From Edolisoma coerulescens (Eukaryota; Chordata; Aves; Passeriformes; Campephagidae), in the NCBI GenBank assembly GCA_013397115.1, contig VWZW01001252.1:62001-126000 (forward strand): DNA of 64,000 nt, given 5' to 3'. A program made the position numbers and the translations under genes. The first letter of the stretch is position 1; every line of letters begins with the position of its first letter. Under the pieces are notes generated by a model. It was not told the origin of the DNA. It worked only from the letters and a program-made list of their open reading frames with translations, and ran no database searches. Shown here one piece after another: positions 24,708 to 35,559 of the stretch.

Positions 24708-27700
24708 AAAATTAAAACCACCCTCTCACCTTCCAAGGGTACAGCAGAGCCCTAAATCAGTGACAGCTGGGATGCATCCCATTCATCCAAACCCTCATTC
24801 TGCGGCTGCACTGCCCCACAGTTTTCTTCCTTCTCTGGATCCCAGGTGTCCCCAGGAAGAAACCCCAGCAGAAGGTAGGACAAGCTTGTGAGCACACACA
24901 CCCCAGCCCACAACCTCCTCCTTCTGGAGCAATGCGCTCCCAGCTCCAAATCAGGCTGGGAGAGGAGGAAAAGAAAGGGAGTCACGCCAGTCTCCCCGTT
25001 CCCCCCCCAGCATCCCTTGCCAGGGTTGATGTGTAACCTGCAGGATGGAAAATCCACTCTCCGCAGGGACAAACCTCCTCTGGAGCAGCACATCCCAGAG
25101 GTCTCCAAGCTGCTCCCTCTGCCAACAGCCACTGTGGGCAGCCCCCAGATCCCAACCAAAGGCTCTGTGGTGCTGGGCAGGAGCAGGAGAGCTGCCATTC
25201 CCACCCCGTGGGGCTTTCCAGGGTGTATTGTGACAAGGCAATAAGTCAAGCAACATCACACCCACACAGTGACAATGCTCTCTCCCTGCCCCCAGGGCAC
25301 CTATATATCAAACCCCCTCTCCCAGGATGCCTCTGTCTGTAATTTCACAGATTCAAAAGGTCAAAATTTTACCTACATTTAGTTTAATTCCATTCATACA
25401 TTATTAAAACCTTTTAGGGATCACCCACTTGCTCCAGGCTCTCCCCCACAGCTGGGCAGCAAGGGCATGCTAGCTAGGGAATTGTTATATATTCCATGTC
25501 AAGGACAACAGTTCAAAGTCAAAAGGAAAGATGCTAAATAAGGTAACGTCTTAATATTTCTAATTTAGTTCTAAAATAACTGTGTTATTTTAGTAACAAT
25601 AAAAGTGTTGTTTAAATATGTGTGCATTACACAACACTGGAATCTCTCATTTGAACACACACAGCCCTTTATCCAAAAGTAGTAAGATGCTCTACAAACC
25701 TTTCCACATGAACTGTAAGGAGCAAGCAAAAAAAAAAAAATCTACCTGCACGAGAAATTCAGCTGCTTCTCATCTACTTATGAGAAGAAAAAGCACCAAA
25801 CAATCTATGGATAGAGAATAATACCACATTCCTCTGAAAATCTGAGAAAAGATCAATCCCAAATAGTCAGTCCTCTTTCTTTCTTCTTCTGTATGTACTG
25901 GAGAGCCAACACCTGCTGTAGCTTTACATCCTCTTACCCATAGGAAGGAATATTGATTTTTGTCCAGGGGAAAAGATGAGAAAAATAGAGACACACAAAC
26001 AGTGTTTAACAGCATTTCCTAAAGCAATTTCTTTTTTTTAAAGACTCCCTTTGAAGATTAGCAACTAGTTCATTCCTGGTAAACTTGGAAGATTTAATCC
26101 AAAACACAGCAGAAGGCTGTATGGCAAATCAGACGTTGAGTTTAACCAAAACAAACAGAAAAGATGACAACTTTCCAGACAATGTCTTGTCCAAATGTGG
26201 TCACTGTTTGTAATGCTCAAGTGCCTGTTATTGTTTATTGATTCAAAGCCTGAGTGGACAGAAGTGCAATCTTACGACCAAAGGTGCACACGTAATGCTG
26301 TGTGGCAACCTCCCTGCTATCCCACAGCTCCCACACCTTGGAACACCTTCCCAGCCACTTCTACAGTGTCACTCTCTGAAGAATGGAAACCTGTGCTCCA
26401 AACTCACTCAAGCAGCTGCACAAAAATCAAGCCAGGACTGAGCAGGCAGGAACACTCAGTCTTCCTTACACCCCATTAGAAGCTTTGCTGAGGTCTCAAA
26501 GGCAGAGAACAGCCTGGTTTGAACAGCACAGCTGAACCCAAGTGACACATGACTTGTCGAAAGCTCACTTCCCCAAAGAGCTGCCATAAGCCCCAGCCTA
26601 CTGCAAATGGCAGCAGGTATTCCAGTGCCAAAGAAATCAGATTTCACTGGAAACCTGGGGAATCCAGGGAGACTTGGGGGCAGCACTTCCTCTTCCCTCA
26701 CTCCTGTCAGTGGATGTTCATGTACAGCTCTGAGGGCAATGATTGCCAAGCCCAGCTGTCGCTGTGAGCAGTGCTTTATAAAAACAAGGAATGTCTGAAG
26801 CCAGTTTCAGACCATGGGTTGCATTTTGAACCCCCTGCCATCCATTTGAAGTTGCAGATGGAAATCCTGCTCCTTAGTAAGTAAAGTCTTTCTGACAATA
26901 AAACAGGATCTGGGAAGCATCTGGCTGCCTTCCCCTATCCCGATCTCATGGGAACAGTAGCTACCACTCAATAACCTGACCTTTCAACCGGGTTGTGCTG
27001 GAATTACTCTGGTAGGCTCACTCTTTCATCCCATCTCCTGCTTTCAGTTCATCTTAATTTATTGCCAATTTCCATAATGTGCTCCTTTGGTGACCTGTGT
27101 ATAAACAACAGTTGCTTCTATAAATCAACTTTTTTTTCATTTGGTTCAAATGTACTTGCCTGGGATCTGCATAGTATTTTGGACCAAAAATCTCTCACTT
27201 CAGATACCCTAGATCTTATCCTAATTTTCTATTTCCTTCTTATTTGCCTTGTAACATTTGCAAGAATGAGTCAGGAAATAAATTAAATTGTTAAGTTACA
27301 ATGCTGCTTGTCTTATCATGCTTGGAATAAACAGACCTTATCATTACAACATGCTGAGCCACCCTAACAGCTGCCAGGACACCATAAACTCACCAAGCTG
27401 CAATATCACACATTCATTCCTAAAGGTACTGCTGAGATTTCTCCAGAGCCTGAAAACTCCAAATACACCTTATTTTTGACACCCTTTAAGAGGTTCTTGT
27501 CCTAGAAGCACTTCCTGTGAACAGTTAATACCAATGGCAAAGCCAAACTTTAATCCACTGCTAAGAACATTCTCAGCTGTTTAACACATTCATTAAAAGC
27601 ATTTTCTGAACTGCTCCTGCTAACTCACAGGGCATGGGGAGTAACGGATGGACACTGCCAGCAGTGGCTACTGGGACTGAAACGAGGGATGTTTAGACTT

Positions 27701-28181
27701 CCATGTTCTGCCAAGTACTAATATCAATTACGAGTTCTTGTCCACTTAAAACAGATCATGTTCACCAGTCTGTTCTTGTAAATCAGTAAATTGGTCATTA
27801 GTGTAGCACCAGGGCCACATTCACATCTTTGCTGTAGAAAAGGACAGCACAGTATCTCATACCAAAACAATAAATTATTCCCCAGTGAAATTTAAAAAAA
27901 AAAGAAAAAAGCCCACAATGAAATTCTGGGTGTGTCAGGGTGAGGGGGCAGATTGTCCTGGGCTGCAGCAGGAAGCACACTGGAAACTTTGTGTTTTCCA
28001 TTCTTTCCAAGAGGTAGAAAGTTTCTCATCTGAATTATTCAAAAATAGGTAATCAATGAGGACAATTTGTTCAACAGTGCCTCTCCTTGGCACTTGAATA
28101 AGGCTAAACAAATTTATTCCTAATGAATCTGTACCAACTTTAATAAGTTTTATTACATCTAGATAATTTCTACAGCTTCCT

Positions 28182-28490
28182 CACGAGGGAAGTTGGGGGA
28201 CAGACACTGATCTCTCCTGTCTGGTGCCCAGGGACAGGACCTGAGGGAATGGCCTGAGGCTGGGTCAGGAGAGGTTTAGGTTGGACATTAGGAAAGGGTT
28301 CTTCCCCCAGAGGGTGCTGGGCACTGCCCAGGCTCCCCAGGGAATGGGCACGGCCCCAAGGCTGCCAGAGCTCCAGGAGCATGTGGACAACACTCTCAGG
28401 GATGCACAGGGTGGGATTGTTGGTGTGTCTGGGCAGAGCCGGACTGATGAGCCTTGTGAGTCCCCTCTAACTCAGGATATTCTATGATTG
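28182..28490 (+). mobile_element. CR1 LINE 3' end (neoavian-type subfamily)
   Basis: The block has the typical order of a CR1 3' end: GACACTGATCTCTCCTGTC, GGACAGGACCTGAGGGAATG, GGAGAGGTTTAGGTTGGAC, CCCAGAGGGTGCTGGGCACT, GGCTCCCCAGGG, then GAGTCCCCTCTAACTCAGG and the tail ATTCTATGATTG. The wording resembles the CR1-J/X-like families I recall from neoavian and passerine genomes, but the subfamily is not certain without alignment. It is one of the better preserved repeats here. It lies antisense to LRP8 and has no coding capacity. Confidence 0.92.
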
Positions 28491-29471
28491 TGGATTGGCA
28501 GAAGTGTGAATAAGCATGAATCTCATATTCTATAGGTCCAAGCAGCCCAGCGAGTATCCAAAGCTGGCTCTGATCCCAACACCTTTAACTTAACCTCTCT
28601 TCTTGGTTCCCATCTTTCATCTGGAACATTAATACATACTTCACAGACCTGATTTAAAAAAAAAAAAATCCATTATTTAAAGTTTGCACAGTGCTTTGAA
28701 GATGAAAAGGGCTATGTTTTCTCACTAGCACAGCTTCAACCCAGAGATGTGGTTTATTTTTGCTCAGGAAATTTCTGCCATTAAGTTCTGTTTGAAGAAC
28801 GTATTTATCGGGAGAAAAAATCTACTTTATATGAATAAAAAGTATTGTATTTAATAACATGTCTGGAAAAAAAGGAAAAAATAAAGAGGAAACATGGCAC
28901 AACAGGAAAAGATCTTGGACATTATATGCTGGCATGATCAGAAAGGTGCATTGTCTCTCAAAGCACCCTGGAGATTCAGGAGATCCCTGGAGTGACCCTA
29001 CGTGTTCATGACACAAAGCAAAGCAAGCAACTGTACTGCATCAAAACTCTGAGGGTCCCCAGCTTCAAAAGCAGCCTTTTGCTGAGTTCCCCTCACTTCA
29101 TACTTGAGACAATAACATCGTATAGACCATTCCCTGTGAATGCAGCACCTCACCTAAGGGTGCCAGTGGAGATTTCCGTCTGCATAAGCAGGTCCTGCTC
29201 CACTTCACCTAAGCCGGGTGGGGATGTACTGCCATAATAAAGTGCATGTTGCAGAACATGACCAAAAGGAAAATCTTCTGTGCTTCCTTGAGTTCTTGCT
29301 AGTCAGAGGTGTATGAAAACTGGGACCTGAAGAAGGAGCCTACATGGATCTAGACTTGCCTCTTGTTTCCCAATCCTGCTGCACAAACTGCCATGTTTAT
29401 GCTACTTTCACAAAATATCAAATCATGTGATTTCCCTCTCCCTTGTTTCTTTCAAAGAGAAGGGTTGTTGC

Positions 29472-29490
29472 TTTTGTTTTGTTTTGTTTA
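29472..29490 (+). repeat. TTTTG short tandem repeat
   Basis: The run TTTTGTTTTGTTTTGTTTA contains three full units and a partial one. Confidence 0.85.
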
Positions 29491-32400
29491 GTTCGTTGTA
29501 GCTGCTGGCATGTGCGAGGAGAGCAGCATCCCAGTTACAATAGTTTTGGAAGCTAGATTCATTGTGTTGTGACGGGTTGCTCAGGGCTCTCTCCACATTT
29601 TTCCATTTCCCTGGCAGAGCTGCAGGCACTACAGTGTCAGAAGACAAATTACAGAGGCATTTACCCAGTTCTGGGGCTTGTCGGTTGCTATTCAGCCTTG
29701 ACCGAACTGGCAATGATGGACTGAGTGCGCTCCACTGCTTGTGGGACAATTTTCTTGGCACTGCAAAGAGACTTTTCATCATATTTTTGGACAAATGCAC
29801 TGTGTTAAACATACCCAAGTATTTTAGGCCACAACCCTCGTTGATGTAAACCAGTGTAGCTTTACAGAAATCTGCACAGCTGTTTACATGCAGTCCTTAA
29901 TGTCAGATCAGATTGAGAATAGGGACTTTTAAAACACACAGCACTGCAGGATTTGTGTTTATTGCTGTACAAGCTTTAAAATCGTCATCACAGAACTTCC
30001 AACACAATCATCAACCAACACCATTCATGCAAAAGCAGTATGTGAACTTCGCCAGATTACAAATAATGAACACATGTATTATATGTGCTGTTACCACGTC
30101 TATTTGTAAAACCTCCACAGCTCAGCAATGGTAGAAGTCACACCAGAGCAAGTTTATCAGAGAAGCCAATTTCATACCTGGTAACCTGACCTGCTCCCAC
30201 ATCCCTCAGGGAGTTAAGTCTCCTTCAGTGGTCTTCTTGCTCCTAATATTCCTTCCTTTCCCCCCCAGTATATTTTTCCTCTATCACAGCAGCCATTTCA
30301 GCCTCTGACTTCAACTGGGTTACTTTTACTTTTAATGCACCAGTTCCCGGGCACCTGAGGTACAGGCAGGTACCTGCACATCTCACGGACACCAGCCTGG
30401 GCACCTCTCCCTGACAGTTCTCAGGTCTCGTGTTCTACCTCAAGTCCCAGAAAGGTTCACTGATACATCAGCCAAAGTGCTTGAGCTTGTTCATGGACTC
30501 ACAGCTTTGCAGGAGGACCTTTAAAGCAAGAAGGAATCTATTTTTTCATGTTTAAATCAAATATATGAGAAATGAGACAGTAAAAAACAAAGCCTTGAAT
30601 TCTTCCCCCTTCCATGGATCTCCGGTTTGACCTTTCCTGCACTATCCAAGTGCCACATCCAAGGCTGCAGCAAGATACCAAGCATCAGCAGAAGGATTTA
30701 CCTCACTCTCAAAATTCCATGGAGCTGTGGAATATCTCCCAGTAGATAATGTCATTTTGGGATCCAGCTCTTTTATCCCTAAAACCATTCAGGAAGAAAG
30801 AGAACATAAATCACAGCTCTTCTCTCAGTGAAGAGCGGCTTCCTACTTTTCTGCTGCTATGGAGTCTCCCCAAGCCCAGGAAGTCCTGCTTGGGCTGGTT
30901 GACAAAAAGGAAAATTCCAAGCAAAACCCACTAGTCTTCAGAACAAAAGAGCAAGCAAGTGAACGCCACTCAAGAATAGTTTGGGTGAGAAACAAAATGA
31001 AAAGCACATTTATGGAGATGTAATGGATCAAATCCGCTGTGGCAGGTGCACTCCTATGAATATAAGTTGAGCTGTGCTCCCCCGTAGCAGTCCTGTGCTC
31101 GTGCCCATGTCAGGAAATCCCATCAGGCATGCAGCCCTGATGCAAGGAAAGTACATTCTCTCAAATATGCAGCACTCTATCATCACTTCAAAGCCAATCC
31201 TAATATGCTATAAGGTTCTGGAAAATATTCCTTGAACAGGTTAATTCATTAAATAGTGGGAATAGTTTACCCTGTGGTTTTTGCTTTAATGATTATTGTA
31301 GAAGGTATGACATTGACTAGCAATACACAATTTAAGGAAAAAATACATTGTCTAAATCTATGCTAAACTAGGTTTCTGCACCAAACATAGAAACCTTATT
31401 CCGCTTCCTTTCACCACCACCTTGATGAATGGTGATATTATATAATAGGGATACTATGGAGAAGGAGAAACCTTGCTTTAGCATAACACAGCAGTGCCTA
31501 AGGGCTCCCAAAAGCAGCTGCACTGCTGCATCTGGGAGTGAAGAGGAAGAGCTGGCCTTTGAAGCAACAGCCAGGACAGGTTACATGTGGGAACCATCCA
31601 GCTGGGGATTCCAAGCAAGGATAATGGTCACTGGGTGCATCTTCCCAGCTGCCTCCTTTACACAGAAAGCTGAAAATTAGCAAAGTCTGGATTATCTTTA
31701 AAGCCCTCAGCAACAGCAACATAAAAATTACTCTGGTAGGCTCACAGCAATTATTGATCACCAACAAATCTATCAGGCTCCTAGATCCCAGGTGTACTGG
31801 CACACACATGCACACATATATCAGAAAGAAGGACTAAGAAAAACATTTCCTGATTTTGTTCTTTGTAGGGACATTTCTGTTTCTCTGGGCAGTACTAAGA
31901 CAAAAGATCAGGTAATGCAAACATGCCAACTCTTCTTTCCCCCATTCTTTCTTCTAGTAATATATAGTGTCACTTTGCACCTAAGTGAACCCTAGCAATG
32001 CCATGGAGTCTTTCTTGCAGAAAATGTTAAAACATTTAACTTTAAGCCATAGAATTTAGGGGAGAAGTGCCAAAACTCAAAAGTTAGAGAATGGCACTTC
32101 TGACTCAGAGTGAGAAAATGGTTCCTGAGACTTCAGCAAGCCTAGGGGGACCTCAACAGAGTAACATTTCAGGGATGCTTTCTGAGTTATCTGAAGGAAA
32201 ACAATTACAGAGGCACTGAGTCTCTATCTGAGCAAGTCTAACATCTGGGATATCGTTGCATACCATGAGGGAAGCAGGATGAAAAAATTATCCTAGGAAC
32301 ATATGTATTTCTAGGAGTGACAGCAAGAAACTGCCATAGGAATTATGCTGTTTACTGTCTCAAACACCTCATTTTCACACAGAAGATTCTGCTTCTGTAC

Positions 32401-32830
32401 AAACTTTTCCCTATGCCAGAGATCTCCCAGTCCTTCAGGCAGGGATCATCTACCTTGTCTCTGCCATGAGCCAGAGACCATCATTTCTGTGTCACACTAA
32501 TAATATCTAGAGCCAGCCAGCCTCACCCCTGAGACTGTGTGCACATAACCCAGGTTCAAAGTCTTCTTTTCTTAGCAGAGTCTATTTCCCTTCAGGCTAA
32601 ATCCTTCACTGTCTTGTCTCTGAATCCTGCCGTATGCAAATGTCAAAGGGTCACACCCAGAACAGTGAAATGGAAAGGAATGGGGACAGAAACATCTCCT
32701 AGCCAGGGTGATGCTGCCTGCAGACTCAGTCCCAAACCAAAGGGCTTTTCCTACTTGCTGTCCTTCAGCATAGAGAAATAAGCAGCGTGCAAACACACAA
32801 TGTTAAAAGAGATCCTGAGATGCAAAAGGT

Positions 32831-32870
32831 TGTTAATGACTGGCTTTCTGTTAATGACTGTTAATCACTG
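32831..32870 (+). repeat. Triplicated 12-bp word (TGTTAATGACTG)
   Basis: TGTTAATGACTG occurs at 32831 and 32849, and TGTTAATCACTG at 32859 overlaps the second copy by two bases. The cluster lies 80 bp from the 15-bp duplication. Confidence 0.8.
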
Positions 32871-32950
32871 GGATCCTGATGAGGCTTTGCCTGCAGTGCT
32901 CATCTCGCTTGGAATAATGTTGGAATATCTTCCTGATAAAGAGAAAGAAG

Positions 32951-32980
32951 AGATTCACTCCATCTAGATTCACTCCATCT
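32951..32980 (+). repeat. Perfect 15-bp tandem duplication
   Basis: The unit AGATTCACTCCATCT is repeated head to tail without mismatch. The lack of change points to a fairly recent replication-slippage event. Confidence 0.9.
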
Positions 32981-33286
32981 CAGAAAATGCACATTGTTCA
33001 CTTCCAATTCAAAGAGGTGGCAGTGACAAATATTCTAGGAGCTATTCAGGGACTTAAAAGAGCAGTTAAACTTCCATACACAAATATATTCCTCTCTCTA
33101 AAACGATTTTGTAGGGTGCCATACCATTTGTGTATTGTTTTTCATACGTTTGAACTGATACATAAAGAGATTTAAGTAAAGTGTGTAAGAGGGCCCAGAA
33201 AAATTTCCTCTAGCAATCATAGATTCAAGAGTTTTGAGGACTAATTCCAAAAGTACTAAAGAAGCCATGATGCTCTTGCTGTTTGT

Positions 33287-33308
33287 GCTGGGTCATGACA
33301 GACCCAGC
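33287..33308 (+). repeat. Perfect inverted repeat (8-bp stem, 6-base loop)
   Basis: GCTGGGTC and GACCCAGC flank ATGACA. The stem is perfect and GC-rich but too short for a miRNA precursor. Confidence 0.8.
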
Positions 33309-35538
33309 TCAGACATCCTTTGTGAGACTGAACTTCCCAACTTCAAAACTTAGGATTGCTTTTCCTCCCCGTCACCAAAAGAGTCTTGTTTGAAATCAAG
33401 TTGGGTGAAGAAATGCAACTTCAGGAAAACATTCCAAGATCCCCATGAAAATAACACCTCATGTTGTTCCAGCTGGCAGACGCAGCAGCTGCCCTACTGT
33501 ACCAACATTCAGTGTGAGTGCTCAGGGCTCCTTCACTGACTCTTAAGCCCGTGTTTTATTTCATATTTGTGGCACAGCAGGCATTCCCATGCTAGGAGTC
33601 ATCCTACAGCACTGACACGTGGATTTGCAATACCAGTGACACACTTGCACCCTTGAATCCTGGAAGTCTCCAAAAAGACACAAATGTGGCCAGTCTGTGG
33701 TATTTGCACCTTGCTGGGATAACAAGGAAATCTGTCCATCCTCAAAACCCTCACAGGAATCCCAGGCATGGAAAAGCAGCAGCACTCCCAAATGGAGGGA
33801 CACGGAGGTGTCTACCCAGGATGACTTTACCCCCCATGCTGCTGGCTCTGGATAACGTGACCAGGTCTCTGAAAGAGTCTCCACAAGTTTAACAGCAAGT
33901 CAGGCTGAGAGCAGCTGTAGAGAAGAATAGAACAAGGTCTATTTCTCAGGAAGATCAGCCTCCTGGACAGGAAGGACAGAGTGCCCAGCGTGCCAGACGT
34001 GTTCCTTGCCAAAACCCCAAAAAGAAGCAATAGAAAGCTTTAAGTCAATCTGGCAGTTCCACAAGCACAAACTGACTCAGAGCTAACAGTGGATTACAAA
34101 GAATTACTTTTCTGTTTGGGTTAAGCAACTCTCCCCACCAACACTAAAAAGCTCACTCTTCAAGAAGTGAGTTTTGAGACCACCTGGCAATCATCAGCAG
34201 AGACAACAACAGTTAAAATAAAAACAAAGTATAATTAGGAAGAGGCAAGCATTTTGGTTAAAAAGTTCTGCATTTCTCCCCCAGAAACAGTAAGTTTTCT
34301 GCACAGAGAAACAAGTGTTCTGGTTATGGCATTCATTAAGCAACCTGGGTGGGAAAACAAAAATAATCAGAGCATGGAAATCACAAAGCAAGTTAAACAA
34401 AAGCAAAGAATTTTCAACATCCTCACACAAGAGGAAATATTTAGAAGTTTCATTAGCACTGACCACTGTACATTAGGCCTGCTATTTCCCAAGGGCCCTG
34501 ACATTTTGAATGCTGCGAGAACACTGAGAAATATCAGCTCTTGCAGAAAGAGCTGTTGTTAAAATCTAAAACCCACTTTGAAATACAAAGACTATTTGCA
34601 CAGCATTAAAGTAATAGCTGGAACTGTCTGTCCAGGCTCACTGAGAGCACAGGTACTCACGGGCAGCACACGAACCTGCCAAGCGACACTGCAGAGATTT
34701 TTGCAAACGTTGCCTCATGTCCTTGCACCTACAGCTGAGAGCACTTACAGGAGCTGACTTTCATCAACTCCAGGGCAGTCACTCCTCATGGATCTGTGTT
34801 TCTGCACCTGCCTTCAGGAAGTCACCTCTGCAACACAGTTGGCTTCTTTTGATCAGCGAAAACATCTCCTGCAAATTCCATGCACAATGATTCCTTCCAG
34901 TCTTCTTCCATAAGGTCTCCTACAGAGTCGTCTCTGCAGGGTAAACGAAGCACCCTGCAAGGCACAGCGAGTCATGGCTGGTCTACAGGCAGGCCAGGAA
35001 CTCAAAGCTGCTGCTTCCAGACTTGCAGAAGAAACACCTCAATGTCTTTTTTGCTACAGAAAGAAATAATTGCCCCCAGTTGTGCTAGTGCAAGCACAAG
35101 GCCATAGGGGAATTTTTCTAGGCCATACAACTCTCCATTGATGTGGGGGGTCCAGTCATTACTCCTGTTGATCTTTAGGATCCAGAGATCATGAACGAGC
35201 TTTATCACCCCACTCTTTGATGAGCTTAGGTATGGTGGCCCCTGGAAGTAATGACAACCATCTGTGTCCAGAGATCACTGGAAAGGTTCACTGACTTCAG
35301 AGCCTGTGTCAACACACGCCAGGTGAGAATTTGACTCTGCCTAATGGTGAAACAAAGTGCAGAGCTTCTGCTCCTGAGCCTGTGAAACAGAGATTTATGC
35401 ACCTTGCCTCTCCTGACATTGCCAGTGGACCCACTGAGCTTAATTTGTTCTTAAAAACAACTAACATCCTCCTGAAAACCAACGTGTCACATTTATCGTA
35501 GAGCAAAGGGACGAGTTACAAACACACACCTCTGTCCG

Positions 35539-35559
35539 GACAGCACCAGTGACAGCTGT
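35539..35559 (+). promoter_or_regulatory. REST/NRSF (RE1)-like site
   Basis: The sequence GACAGCACCAGTGACAGCTGT keeps both halves of the RE1 consensus, CAGCACC and GACAGC, at the canonical spacing. It matches 14 of 21 positions of the usual consensus. The mismatches include the first G of the GGACAGC half, which weakens it. LRP8 is mainly neuronal, so a REST site in its intron would make sense, but one match in 64 kb can be chance. Confidence 0.3.

Larger units (their letters stand above)
18372..28181. other. Non-coding stretch, 18.4-28.2 kb
   Basis: No gene or interspersed repeat is recognised. There are A-rich tracts at 20291-20330 and 24669-24707. The minus frame at about 24750-25249 stays open for 165 codons over GC-rich DNA, but it has no domain and is treated as chance. 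One copy of a 19-base word repeated elsewhere lies at 27003-27021. Confidence 0.55.

Noticed and set aside
24752..25249. A 165-codon minus-strand open frame with an acidic C-terminal end.
   Set aside because: It lies in GC-rich DNA where opposite-strand frames are open too, with no domain, no splice signals and a low-complexity N-terminal half.
34661..34728. A 68-bp minus-strand segment flanked by CTGTAG and GTGAGTACC that looks like an exon.
   Set aside because: The splice signals are decent, but the peptide has no class A pattern or other domain and the polypyrimidine tract is weak. It is best read as a cryptic pseudo-exon.
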